From assembly GCA_002633005.1 (NCBI GenBank), contig NMRA01000001.1:1596198-1660197 (forward strand): DNA of 64,000 nt. Direction: 5' to 3'. The DNA comes from Phoronis australis. Lineage: Eukaryota > Phoronida > Phoronidae. Position numbers and translations under genes: made by a program. The notes beneath the pieces were generated by a model. That model did not search any database, had not been told where the DNA came from, and saw only the letters and a list, made by a program, of their open reading frames with translations. Positions 28,201 through 43,200 of this stretch are shown here, piece by piece. Every line of letters starts with the position of its first letter. Position 1 is the first letter of the stretch.

Positions 28201-31200
28201 CCCATTGAGACTATATACAAACAGGGACCTGAGTCACGACGGTGATAGCAGGTCATATAGACTGACGGAGCGCAATGTTATCTGAGGCCAAAGGCCTTCA
28301 ATACACTATTAGGTTCATAAATAGCAACATTAAAAATGGAAAAGTATTGCTGTTTTCTTAATGGAAGCATATATCCCAAATTTCAAAAAAAATACATTGC
28401 CACTAGGGAGCGCAGCTGAAGTTAAAATGATCTGAAACTCGTCGTCATTAATTGCCATCTCCATAGGAACACATTTGCCAAATTCTACTAAGATCCTGTA
28501 AAGGGTTAGGTAGATACAGACATGGAAGCAAACTTAATCTGCCAAATTTACTGAAAATCTATCAAGGAACTCTGAAGATAAAGAGGCAAACGCAAGAAAA
28601 TTAAATTGTCACCAGGGGGCACAACAATAGTCGGACCACGCCGAAACTTGTCAGGTCCATAAGAACACATCTGCCAAATATCATTAAATCCTACCAGGGG
28701 TTTATGAGGCGGTCAAAAAAATTTAATGAAATTTCCAGGATAAGCCGAAAATGGGCTAAGGTCCATTGAGTTTGATTTTGGTTATGAAGCTTTGTTACAT
28801 CGCCAAATAACACCTTCTTTATAAACAATTATTCAATTTAACAATATAAGACAATGGATAAGCAACATTTAGTTACACTACCGGATACTGTTGACATACC
28901 GAAACACATGCACTTGTTTCACAACATGGAACACGGGCAAAGTCAACTTAAAGTTTATGGAATGATATATTTTATCAAAAAGCATTCAGCTGTAATCAGA
29001 TTATGAAGGGAGCTGCAATATGGCTCGAAAGAGGACTGCACTCAGCGAGAGATTTCTGCAATTATCTTTCTATCATGACAATTTGTAATATTTTTCACAT
29101 TGAAATTCATGAAGCATTGTTCACTTGTTCTGTTCTGTTCTGTTCAGTACATTCTTGCAGCATAGGTCTGCGCGAAGCATAATGTAGACACGACATAAGG
29201 CAACTTTGAGACATGCAACCAAATGCAAAAGATCTTTGGCCCATTAAACCAAAGGTCGCAAGTCGAGTACGGTAAAATCTCACCAATTAAGGACACAGCA
29301 TGGCCGACAAGTGAAATTTTGTTTCGTCATTTTTCCAAGAAAGACACGAAGTGTAGCACCAAATTAAATGATTTTCCATGTTCAAATTTTGTACCACTAC
29401 TACCATCAAACAAAGTTTTGAAAATTTGTAGCCGTTCACAACAAGGTTAGAAGCCCTTGAAAAATGAAACTCATTCCAAGATGGACATAGGCACATTGTT
29501 GTAAATGTAACGTTGCAATTTTAGAAGAGCGAATAGATGATGTGGCAACAGACATAAATACTTCATGACTACTGACTAAACTGCATAACAAGAGCAACGC
29601 AGAGCGTTGAAATGCGCCCACAATTGCACCGTATACGATATCCTTCTAGGGTTGTTTATTGGTACCATAAAGTGGCCAGTAGAGGGCATATATGTAGTAT
29701 GTTGTACTTTGCAAAATGGAAAGGCATGGTCATTGTCTCCTCAATAGGCTAGGTTTCAAAATGTGAGAATCTTCAGAATACAAGCACATCCTATGCATCA
29801 GTTGCTTAAAGCACCACAGAAACATAGAATTAAAAACAAATTTACCAACATACGAGATTAGCACAGCATTAGAATGCCAGAAACAAATTTCTACTTGGAA
29901 CTTTTCCTTCATAGTCACGAAGTAACACAAAGTATACACCTGAAGACCTATGAAAATACAGAGGTCAATGTAAAATACTAAAATTGTCACTAGAGGCATA
30001 CCGGTAGTCAGAATCATCCTAAAGTCGTCATCGTCCGTTGTCAACATCACATAAATACACTTGCTAAATTTAGTAAAGATCCTGCAAACGGTTTGGGAGA
30101 TACAGCCATGGGCGCAAAAAAAAAACTGCCACTAGGAGGCTCCACAGTAATCAAAGTCATGGGAAATTCAGCGTCAACCGTCCTCTTCAAAGTAAGAACA
30201 TACATGCCAATTTTCACAATCATACTTAGAGCGGTTTGGTTGATAGAGTGGTGGACGCCAAAAAACAGACTCAAAAACAGTAAAAATGGCCACTGGGAGT
30301 CACAAACTAGGTCGAATCCATCCGAAAACGGGAGAATAGCGTCATCGCACTAATAGGTGCCTGCATACCAAATTTCATGAAAATCCGTTTAGGACTTGTG
30401 AAGATACAGAGGCAAACGTAAAAAAATAAAATTGCCACTAGGGGGCATACTGGTAGGCGGATCCGTTCAAAAGTCGTCATCGTCTGTTGTTAACATCATA
30501 TAATTACACTTATTAAATTTCGTAAAGATCCTGCGAACGGTTTAGGAGATACAGCCATAGGCGCAAAAAAAAAACTGCCACTAGGAGGCGCCACAGTATT
30601 CCAAATCGTCTGAAAATCATTGTCAGCTGTCTTCTTTATAGTAAGCACATACATGCCAATTTTCACAACCATCCTTTGAGCGGTTTGGTTGATAGAGGGG
30701 TGGACGCAAAAATACAGACTTGAAAACAGTAAAAATGGCCACTAGGTGGCGCAAACTATGTCGAATCCATCTGAAAACGGGAGGGTAGCGTCATCTTATT
30801 AATAGGTGCTTACATACCACATTTCATGAAAATCCGTTCAGGACTTTTGAAGATACAAAGGTAAGCGTAAAAAACTAAAATTGCCACTAGGGGGCACACC
30901 GGTAGTTGGATCCGTCCAAAAGTCGTCATGTTCTGTTGTTAACATTATATAAATATACTTACACAATTTCGTAAATATCCTGCGAACGGTTTAGGAGATA
31001 CAGCGATAGGCAAAAAAAAAAACTGCCACTAGGAGGCGCCACAGTAGTCGAAATCGTCGGAAAATCATCGTCAACCGTCCTCTACATAGTAAGCATATAC
31101 ATGCCAATTTTCACAATCATCCTTTGAGCGGTTTGGTTGATAGAGGGGTTGACGCACAAAAACACACTCGAAAACACTAAAAATGGCCACTAGGTGGCGC

Positions 31201-34200
31201 AAACTGTCAAATCCATCTGAAAACGAGAGGATAGCGTCATCTCACTAATAAGTGCCTACATACCAAATTTCATGAAAATCCGTTCAGGACTTTTGAAGAT
31301 ACAAAGGTAAGCGTAAAAAACTAAAATTGCCACTTGGGGGCACACCGGTAGTCGGATCCATACGAAAGTTCGCACATGCCGTCCCATACATAAATGGAAC
31401 ATATGTGCCAAATTTCATGAACATATGTCAAAGGGTTTTGGAGATAGAGCAGTGGACGCCGGACGCCAGACACCGGATGCCGGACGGACGCCGCCCGTAC
31501 GGACGGACGAACGGAGATGACGGCATAATGCGTCCACATATAAATATGTGGGCGTATAAAAATTAAAACCAATATAAGGTTGGTCTTAGATAATACCAGA
31601 ATTACGACCTTTGACAAAACTGGCCCCTGTTGCAGAGGCTGGAAGACGACAAACAAGGCAGCTTCTGATAAAGTGCTTAGAGCATCGTTTCAGCAGATTA
31701 TGTAGCAAAGCGTCAGAATTTCAGCATGTTGAAATAAACATAAACACATGCAGAAAATTTAACATAAAATTATACACTACCATAGTTCACAAATCTGGAC
31801 ACTAGAAGATATTGTAAATCTACTATAAACAATAACGCATTAATTAATTAATTAATGAGTACAAGTGCTGAAGATTTAGACCACTTCCCCTTATGCAAAT
31901 CCGTCTAAAATTGTTCCTTGGCCAAAGTGGAGGTAATTTTATGGCTTCAAAAGAACTGACAGAGACCAGACTTATAAGCAGACTTATCATGGCATGTCAT
32001 TTTATTTGGCTAAACACGGTTTCATGCTCTCAGTTCTTTGAAAACCCAGACATCATTTATGGTCTGAGAAAGAAAAAAATTTGGACTCAATTTTATAGTG
32101 GTAAGTGGCCTAAATCTTTTAGACAGAACACAGGCTTAACCTTAAAAGCAAACAAGTAGAAATGTACAAAGTTTATTTGCTGGGCCCCTGGCCTCAAGAT
32201 AAGAATAGTGATTAAACCTCTGGCGTCACTTTTTTCATTTTTACCAATATAAGCCCTTCTAGGGTTGTATAGTACCAAGTAGCAGAATAGGGGGCATCTC
32301 AAAATTGAGAACCAGCAAATGGTTTTACTTTGGATAAACGGTGTCTCTCGTATTCCACGAAGTTTGTTTTGCAATGCACAGAAATGTAATGCAGTTAATG
32401 ACTTCTTAATTATTCCAGAAAACAAAAATTTTTGAGATCCATCTTAGATATCAAGGATTTTTCAACAATGCCGAAGTGTAAAGACCTATAGCAACCAACA
32501 GGAGTGTTTCTGTGTTGCCCACAGTGGCAATTGTAGCAACCAACAGGAGTGTTTCTGTGTTGCCCACAGTGGCAATTGTAGCAACCGACAGGAGTGTTTC
32601 TGTGTTGCCCACAGTGGCAATTGTGTTCAGTTTGAACAAAGAATTAATAGCTGAATGAAAAATGTTTTATTGTGGAGTATGCGCATGCTATGAATCATCT
32701 CTATCGAGTTTGAAGAATCTGTTTTTCTGCAACTAGTACCACCTGTAGGAATTTTTAGCACCTCCTTTGCCTTTTAAGATACATTTCAGGATTCCTGGAG
32801 TATGTAAGATTCCATTCTGGTGTTCCAAATGCAAGTTTGTGGGCATTTTGAGGAAAACCCTATAAATGATTCGATGACCCCAATATGAGAGGTCGAGTTC
32901 ATGCTTCACGTTAAGATTACTCACCGAGTTAGTTCTTGAATGTCCGTCTGCGAAGGGACACTTCCCAGGAGGCGTGGGGCCAATTCATCTACCACGTGGG
33001 GACTTTGAAATTTATTTTTCTTCTGATGCGGCTGGAAAGTCAAATGAACAAGATAAACAAATTATTGAGCAGCAAGAGACCTACGAAGGTTGGAGAGATA
33101 TTGTTGTAGTGTGATTTCGAGATGTAGCAGTGGACGCCCTCTTTGGACAGACAAGGATGATGGCATAATACACCCTAATATATCTCTGTGTGTGAGTGTG
33201 TGTGTTGTGTGCGGTGTGCGTATATAAAAATTAGGAAAGCTATATTACCCTTTCAAAAAGCTTTAAAATGTAATAATTCACACTAAAGTATTTTAATGGT
33301 GGCATTTAATGTGGATTTAAAGATGCGGAATCTTTAATTTTTTACTTTGTTGATTGGTTTTCAATTGTTTGGACTTGAAACTAGACAAGACTTAACCATA
33401 TTTTCCACAAACACTTAGCAGTCAATGGTATTTTGATTACCAATGTTTCAGACTTTTTTGGGGACACCAATTAAATTTCTCCGTGATTATCGCATGCCTT
33501 GGAGACTTATGAACCCGAATCAAAGATTATGATGTTTCAAATGTATAACATACAAAAAATAAGTTTCATTTGAAGTTTAACCATCTTATGCACCATACTC
33601 AGGTCCAGCAACTCTACGCAAAGGACAATGTTGTTATAAAGGTTCAATTGTCAAGTGCACTTTGCACTACTTTTGGAATGTCATGTGCAATTAGATTTTG
33701 AAGATAATCAAATCAGGAAGACAAAATATTCTTTGTACCTTGAGAGGATTGCCTAGCAACCCTGTCCGCCTTTCCTCAATGGACTTGAGCGTCTCTTCTT
33801 TTTGAGATCTCAGGTTTTCCACCATCTTCTACAATTTTTTAACAGGAATTTCAACATGGCTTATGAACATAAACTAGTAATGTATGCAATAGCGTATTAG
33901 AAATCATGCCACAACTGTGCATTTATTATAACACCTAATGCCGCAAATGAACCAGTTCAGCCTCGCCATTTTCAGAGTGATGAATTTTTTGAATAATTTA
34001 AAAAAACAAAACTTCTTTTCAAGGACTGTGATTGTACAATGCAGAGTTTTAAGGATTTTATTCATATCCGTTGAGCCAAGAATTCCTTTGCTGGAATGAA
34101 TCAAAATACATAAACTTCCTGTTGCAACGGAATATCATCCGAGATCACACCATTGAATGTTGAGAGGTGATCAACTTTGTTCTCGATTCAGAAAAAAATG

Positions 34201-37200
34201 GTCTATGAAGTTATTTATCAACTTTATGTAGCTACCACACACAAAGATGCATGCACACAGTTAGTAAACAGCATTGTTACGCTACGACAAGTCACATATA
34301 TTTGACATTAGGGTTGCGCTCACTAATAGTCAGTCATTTACGAGATATATGGCTTGGCTTAAGCAAAAGAAACAGAGCGTTGTAAGTTTTACTTATTAAT
34401 TTATGCCATATTTCATCATTCGCAGTCGCAAAACAATAATCCATCTAATTTGTTTACAAAATTGTAGATGTTGTTTTTGTCAGTTGATTGTAACGAGGTA
34501 ATACATCCTTCAAAATGTTGCAAAATGACAGCCAGGTAAGGAGCCATTTCGATTGGAAAAGTTATGCGCTTCAAGAAACAGACCAGCGCCATCTTGGATT
34601 ACACAACTACATTGCTGAACAATCTCAGCAAACTACAGGCAAAAGTGAACGCATCCCACCTAGGTTATTAAATACATTGCAAACTCAAACACACTCTTCT
34701 TTAGTTTTAGACACTTCAACATCACAACAACCCACTCGATGAACAATAAACTATAAACTAACAGAAGTAAGAATTATTCAAGTCTTCTTACACACCACAT
34801 CTTGCTACATGAGATGAGACCAACATGTGGAGGGTAAGAAGATTAATAATTCATACTTACACCATGTCAACGCAACGATTTATAACGACGTTATTATAAA
34901 CTATAAATGATCAATGAAAGCAATTTTGGAATAAAAAGAAAAATAAATAAAGATGGTAGGACATGGTCCCTTTTTGATAGCATCAACAAATTAAAAAATC
35001 TTGCAAATTAGGAGATTGATCAAAGCTTTTAGTGCATACATAAAAAAACTGAATGAATCGAATTTGACGAATGACTTTGGAGTTTCTTTATGACAACATT
35101 AAGGTTATCTAAGACCTTAATAAATGACCTCAACTCTTAAGTCAAATATTACAAAATGCTTTGTCATCCTAACAATGTTTTTGAGACATAACGTAAAGTT
35201 TTCACTTAATAAAGCTTTAGTAAAATCAGATGGGGGGCTATTTTGATATGAATGTACCTTTCTTGCAGATGAAAATTCGACTTAAAAATGTTGTCACGTG
35301 ATTGAATAATAAAGACACAGTAGTAAGAACCATTATGTAGAATTCCTGATCTTTTCTTTCAGAAACTATAAACCTTTAAAGGTTCACAAAGTATAACTTT
35401 TTCGATATTTGGCTTAGAGTTGAGGTCATTTGTTATGGTCCTATAACCTTAAGATTAAAGCGAATGCGATATACAAAAAAGACTAATTCACTTTTTAGAA
35501 AAACACCTACAAAACAAGGGACTAAGTTATTTTTTAACCAAAATACAATACAGTCACTTCACATTACTTTCAATGAATTTTGAAAGTAAGAAACAAAGGA
35601 TGTCAACGTGACAGTATGTAGTATACAGTATATTAAATCACATTACTTTCAATGAATTTTGAATGACTAAGAAACAAAAGATGTCAACGTGACAGTATGT
35701 AGTATACAGTATATTAAATCACAACTCAGCCATAACCACCAACACATCTCCAAACTCAACTTACACTCCTAAACTGGGATTCAAACTAAAAAGAAATAAT
35801 TCACGTTCTCCAGATTTTCATGAAACATTATGCATTTTAAGACAAAAGCGCATAGATCAAAATATTGATCACAACCAACAGTAGCATCTTTATGGAGTGG
35901 TCAAAGCTGGCACTTCAAAACAGAGCGATTCGCTCTTCACAGGACAGTTTGTACATGAGGGTTAGACCATAGTCAATGAGAAGACTTGACAAAGTTCATC
36001 AATGCAAGTAATTCTTCATGATTCAACATAAACCTTCCAGCTAATGAAGTCCCATAACGTAAACGTAACGTTAATAACACATCATAGACTCAGCTAATCA
36101 ACAAGACCAGGCATGACACTCCTGGGGGTACTGGACAATATTTTTTTACTATATTTTTGACGGGTGCAGCTGGAACACTAGGATGCTCCACCACATGTAA
36201 GGTTCTGTTCTCAGAAGCACCACCCTTATGATGGTAAGTCAAACACTTTTGCAAGGATTAGAGACTAGTTTTCTGCAATAACGGGGAAAAGGACAGACAT
36301 CTTGGAACCTGACTACTTTCACAGAAATAGAGATTTTGAACAGAATTGACATATTTCAGTAGTAGATATCATATTTAAAATCATGAAAAATGTAAGAGTA
36401 TAACTAAATTATTATAACATAATTTATTACTTTTAACAAATAAAATGGAATATCACAATTTACAAAAAAGAAAAAAAAACGTTTGCTTCAACCGATTTCA
36501 TTGTTTATTCAAATGAAAAACTAAGGTCTCTATGGGATTCTTGAACAACTTTCTTCTTAACACATTAAGCTCGAAACCCTACAAGAAGTGACGCCCCGCA
36601 GTTGTTAAAACTGAGTAATCTTTTGCAACCAAGGTTAACATACACATAATAACAAAAACCCTTCAGTAAATTTTTTTGTTGGAAAAGGGACCTTTTTGTA
36701 GAGTTTCAAAATGCATCTTTTCATATGGAAAAGGCACCCTTTCCTAGTCATCCACCTCTTTTATAGGAGTAACCCCCCCCCAGTATGACATGAGATGGTA
36801 CAAGGACACATGTGTAATGTTAAATCATGCAACATCAACAACTAAGTGCCACATCTATAATTAAAACATAAACAGAGACATAAATTTGATACAAGAAAAA
36901 TACAGCCCTTTGAATTGGAATCTTCAGAACATTTTTTCTATGAAAGAGGACAACATGCAATGACCACACTGAGAAAATCCAAACGAAGTTGGCAAATAGT
37001 CACTACATGTGCGTATTGAACGAAACACGATAGGTAATGAGACAAAAATGTCTGAGGAAAAAAATTGAAAGGACACGCGATATGCTCTGGCACGCTATTG
37101 TAAATGAGCTAAGTTTCTCTTTCATGCAGTTACGAATGTACCTATCAAACCAATTAGTAAATCCAATCCAAATGCAATGACTGGATAAACAGATGAGTTT

Positions 37201-40200
37201 TGGGAGGTCGTTAATTAATTACTAATCATATAAAGACTAGGTGACTGTAAGTGTAGAATACATACGTAGCGGCGTTGCTCAGTGGGGGTTCTCACTCTCA
37301 TCGGAATGCCACGACCCCTTGCTAGAGGTGGCACAAGCTTTGCTGACCCACCACTTGGTGGAGATGCCGTAGCAAGTCTTCGTGGTAACTCGCCATTATC
37401 CTGCAAGAGATGCAATATACTTACAAGTACTTGCCATTTACTGAAAAATCACAGCTATTCACTATACATCAGGATTAGAGGGATATTTGGCAAATATCAA
37501 ATGAAAAACATAAACCACGAGGTACAATTTCTTCAAATTACAACACAATATCTTGGCAGAACAGTAATTAAAATATTATTTTATCAAAAATTTCAAGAAG
37601 AGTAAACAAGTCGGCTGTCATCAACAAACGCACAATGAAATTTTGAACATTTTTGGCATTGAACAGTGAGCGTCTGAAAAATGAAAAAATGACAATTGTG
37701 AATATTATTTTTGTTCGAATTTGAGGAAACTTTTCCACTGTCCAATCCATGAAACTGTAAATTTTCCGTCCTCATATTAAGATCGACATACGATCCATCA
37801 TCTCTAAAATTTGTGACACATGAAACATAGTAATTCTGTTTCAGATTATCATATGTGAGCCCAGTCTTTTCTTGGCAGTCAAAATGCAACTTCAAAGACT
37901 TGAAAACATTGTATTGGATATTTAGACGAACACTAATAATAATTAAAAAGCCACATGACGAACAGTGACCTTCGGTAACAAATATAAGATGACTTCATTT
38001 ACAGCAAATTAATTTCAAATTACCAAGTACAATCGATTTCCCATTTTGAAATCTAGTAATTATATTTCCATTTTCAGTGGTAACGTACTTCAAAGAGAGA
38101 TGATAGACTTGCAACACCACAAATCATGCGAGTTCTATTAGACACCCACATTTGACACAAACTGAAAATCAAGATCCTGTTGATCATCCGCCAATATTAC
38201 ACTATGCCAGAATTTTACAAAGTGACATTTAGCAAAGTAAAAAGGTATATTTATACCAAAGCTAGGGTGTAAATAACATTACCAAGTTTGTTACACTAAG
38301 TTTTTCCTTAGTTTTTGTTTGTTCGCACTCTACAGGTCGCATTTTTTGCACAAAAAATTACACACAACCTCTAGCTCCGGAAAAGCTAGAAGCCTAATGA
38401 TTTTCATCATGATCGGATTAAAGATGGCAGACATGGTGGCTATTTTGTTTTCGAATTCAGATTCAAATGCTCACACAGGCCACAATTTTTGATGTACACA
38501 GCTGAAAATCAGTACGATTATTGAAACTGACGTTGACAACAAATGTGCTGGAAATCATTAAAACTTTATTTTGTCCAATATCTTAACAAAAATATAGATT
38601 AAGAAAATTTCAGACTGCTGTTTAAGCTGGGTTTGAAATGTACAGAGGTCACGAAATAACAGTAAGTAAAGTTTCTAATATTTGTATTAAAGTAATGAAC
38701 CTTTGAAAAATAGAAGACAATTTTGGCAATTATTTTTGAGTGATGCAAGTGAAGAATTTGGGTCATCAAAACCGAAATAAGATATCACAATGACTTCCAG
38801 AACTTTTTCGGACTGATATAGGCTGCCATCGTTTTCAAAACGTAGATACTGACTAAGGAAGGAAATGAATGCAGACACTTGTATTAGCAGGCACAAGCAC
38901 TGACCAATCAAACAAGGTAAATAAAGGTATTTACATACAAAACAGCATTAAAGCTATTTGTACCCAGTTACCCAATAAGATATGGATGAGCATAGAAATG
39001 TCTTGCCTTCCTATGAGCATGCTCCTACGTTGTATACAGCAATATGAAGGATTTTGATTTAACTTTTAGGAGGAACTGGAAATTGCCTGAGAATAGAGTT
39101 TGAAAATCATCCATGGTGATAGCGACACAACCGGCCACATTTAGAAATGCACAACGTTGGGAAAATGTATTTTATTTAGTAGATCAACAAATTCTACCTT
39201 GGGACTACATAATGCATTTCGAATCTTATTATGGAGAATTGCATTGCCTTGATGAAAGTATTTACTCTTTTAGTGAGTACTTCTTGGTTAAATCTTTTTG
39301 TTCATATGACAATAATAACAGTAACTGTAACTTACAGTAACAGTAATGATAATGATAATAATAAAATAATAACAGGATCTGGTGAATTCTGGATTTGTCA
39401 TTACAGTATCATCACCGACTAACCTTGTCTTCTCTCAATACCAAGGAATACCATATTACAGTATCATTACCAACTAACGAATGTCTTCTCTCAATACCAA
39501 GGAATACAATATAACAATATCATTACCAACTAACATTGTCTTCTCTCATTATCAAGGAATACAATATTACAATATTATTACCGACTAATGTTGTCTTCTC
39601 TCAGTACCAAGGAATACAATATTACAGTATCATTACCAACTAACATTCTCTTCTCTCAATACCAAGGAATACAATATTACAGTATCATTACCGAATAACA
39701 TTGTCTTCTCTCAATACCAAGGAATACAATATTACAGTATCATTACCGACTAACATTGTCTTCTCTCAATACCAAGGAATACAATATTACAGTATCATTA
39801 CAGATTAACATTGTATTCTCTCAATACCAAGGAATACAATTTTACAGTATCTTACCAAGCCCAGGTAGATCCCAGTCATATTTCTTGGCGTCGGTGGTGG
39901 CACCTTGCCAGATGAAGCCGACTTAGGATACACTGCAGTAGTCACGCGGGACTGCTCCCCCGGCTGTGCTATCGGGCTCTGGGTCCCCTTCATCGCAAGA
40001 CCTGGGAAATAAAGTGTACGCATGAAGAGAACAATCTCACTGAAAGTTACTTGAACAGACAAACCAAGCTTTGGGGGTTTACAATGGAAATTCTAAAATT
40101 AGAGTATCTGACGGAATGCTGGGTTTAAAACCATAAGTCACCAAAAGTTATATCAACTGTCAGATGCACAGCAAAACAATGCCACATCAGGAAGGCAAAA

Positions 40201-43200
40201 AGTGACATGACAAGCTGACTCAGGCTATTGATTTTGCATTCAATACATACAATACAAAATGTTTATAGTCATGAAGCTAAGTCGGTCAGTCAATATATGA
40301 CACTTAAAGAAATGCATGTAGGATGAAAAATGTACCCAAAATACTCGAAAGTATTGATGTCCAGAAATGATAAAGTATTGGTTTAAATTTCACCCCCTCT
40401 CCCATAAGAAGTACAAATGCTGAATATCACAGATAACATTACTTTCAACAAAACCGGCGCATGGGTACACAATTAGTAGCAAGACACCGCACGATTGACA
40501 ACGTTCTTCGTTCACACACCATAAAGGCGTTCTCACTTAAGCCGGCAGGGTCCTTATTTCCAAATACCTTGCTTTTCTAATGAGCTGTAATAATCCTTTC
40601 TCATGTGCTGCAACTCTATTCTTATGAATACAATACTTTTCTCATCTATCGAATATGTTCACACTGTACATACAGACAGATTTGATGCATCATACCACCC
40701 ACGTGCAACAAAATATTCAACATGTGTATCTTGTCTCTTGTTTTTCAAATGTACTCCTGTTCTGGAGGAATTTAAGGGTCCCCACCTATCCCCATTGTGA
40801 GACTCCCCTCCAGTCATGATGCAGGATCTTTCCCTGTAAATCTGAGGGAATTTCATCTCAGTACTGTGGGATGGTTGTCAGTTCGTAAACATCCAGTGAG
40901 CTCATAGAGGACTATCTTAATGTGTGATCTGATTTATAATTTGCATTTTAGGTGGTGAGATTTAAGTTACCCATGATCGGATGTCATTTCCTCGAAATAT
41001 ACATGTAAAAGATTTGAGCAAATCTGTGTATTTATGCGATGCATTTTGAAACTGATTTTCAGTCTTTGAGAACTTTTGGTAACTTTGTCACGATCGCACC
41101 AGAAAGACTTGTTACAGTACACCAGTGTGTACTCAACGGCCCAGAATGCGTCAATTTTGGTGCACTTTCAAGCAAGACGAGTGCTATTTTCTATCATATT
41201 GATTCCACGTCATCCCTGATGGGGATCCTTCAAATACAATGTTCCTAGGTTCGAACAAGCTCTGTCATAAGGGGTTTTTCAGGAATGTTTTGCAAGCATG
41301 GCATAAGTACTAAAATGTGGGCAAGGTGCAATTTTTTCCTAAATTCAATACTGATAAATAGTTACTTTTTAAGTAAATTTAAAAAGATGAAAAATTGTCA
41401 ACTGAAGCATCGCTGTAGTTCTCCAAATTAATGAATGAAGGTGTTAAAATCACCAATACATAACTGAGTGAAAAGTGAAAGTCAGACCTGTCATTTTTTC
41501 CAACAGAATACCTGGGAGCTTTTTATGGATGTAAAACATTTCGGCAAATGAATGTTTCCAAAGGGGCGCTCACAGAAATCCTTAGTATGTGAAATAGAAG
41601 CCCGGTTTTATTAGACGAAAGAACCTCACAAAAACGCAAGATCACGCAATTCTTGCGAGATATCACTACGGGTCCTTTCAGGCATGTGATCTGACTGGTT
41701 TATTGCCGCGAATACCCTTAGCTTTAACCATGTAAAATCTTTCAGAAATAGATTGCAACTGATGCTGTGATAGAATCCTGTTGACAAGCAAAACTGTAAA
41801 AATCTATCAAACATGTCAATTAACAGCTTAACAAAAGAGCACCATTTGAATTGTGATTGAGATCTGATTGTTAAGTGTAAAAATACTTTTATCTTCCATG
41901 GTAAGAGTATTTGCTCACCTGATTATTTTTCAACTTCTGTTATCTTATCACTCAATGTAAACATAGAATGACAGCTACAACACCGTTTCAATACAAGATC
42001 CCGATATATATCAATTAGTTGAAGTGTCAGTATAAATGATTACACAGTAGGTGATGAAATTACCGCCAATGAAAATCAATTTTTACTTCCACTCGCACGC
42101 ATTATTTGACTCACAAGGATGTGCAGATTTTTAACATGGAAGGAGCCAGAGGTCTGCATATATATACAAACAACAATCATTGCCATGAATTTTAACCTAA
42201 ATTGTTTTGCAAAAGCTGCTTTCAACCGAATAACCACTCCTCAATGTTTTTTTTTATTATTAAAGTGGAACTTGCACGCTAATTCCTCATCTCTGTGATT
42301 GCTTGGTCAAATTAGAAACACAATATATAGCGACGATTTGAATATGAAGTAGGTTGAAAATAGACAAATGTTTTTAAAAGCGAGTTTTGTGTCGAAAATG
42401 ATCTGCCGTAAATCACTCAACCGTGTCCAGTAAAATATCTTGATGTGGTGTTGGAGAATTAAACACTGCATGATGCGGGTTAAGTGAACCCCAAGGCACA
42501 ACATTAGTGCAGAATTTTTTGTTTTCACATTTACAAGTTGTCAATGAACACAACTGCACTTTGTTTAGCTTAGATGATTTTCCAATACCATTGTCGTTTA
42601 GTTCCTGCTATACATTAAGTAGTTAGGAGCATGCTATTACATCTTTAAATCATGCCTTAACAAGTAGCAAAGAAACCAAGATATCAGAATTTTGATAACC
42701 AAATGTGGCAAATTGGTTCACAGTACAATCTCACCAATTTTGGGTAACTGAAAATTTATCTTCCATATTTTTTATAAATGACAAGTAGCATCAACTCAAT
42801 ACTTTACCATGTTCAAGTTCTGTACCATAGCTAGCATCAAAAAATGTTTGGAAAATTGTAGGCATTCAAAACAATGTTAGAATACCGTAAACAACAAAAA
42901 AGGTGAATTTCCACATCAATTTCCACCTGAAATTGATTTAGCGTACAACCACATCCATTTGTATGAAACTCCACTATGAATTGCAAACTTAAGGAATTTC
43001 AGTGTTTACAAGTGACCAATGTTAGTGTGCCAAAGCCTTCCTGAAATCCAAGTGTTCAAACACATGTAAATATATATGTTTAACGTTGTCTTGCCCTGGG
43101 ACAGCGAAAAATAAATTATTTTGCTCAAGGTCAGAAGCTTTTACCAATTTTAGGCATAAGCAAAAATTAAAAAAATACAACAAGAAAGACAAATTTTGAA

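Noticed and set aside
29223-29496. Possible small genes on both strands
   Set aside because: The stretch coincides with dispersed repeat family B, found twice more in the window.
32451-32639. Minus-strand frame with ATIATVGNTETLL repeats
   Set aside because: Produced by the 45-bp tandem repeat (a multiple of three) inside an intron.
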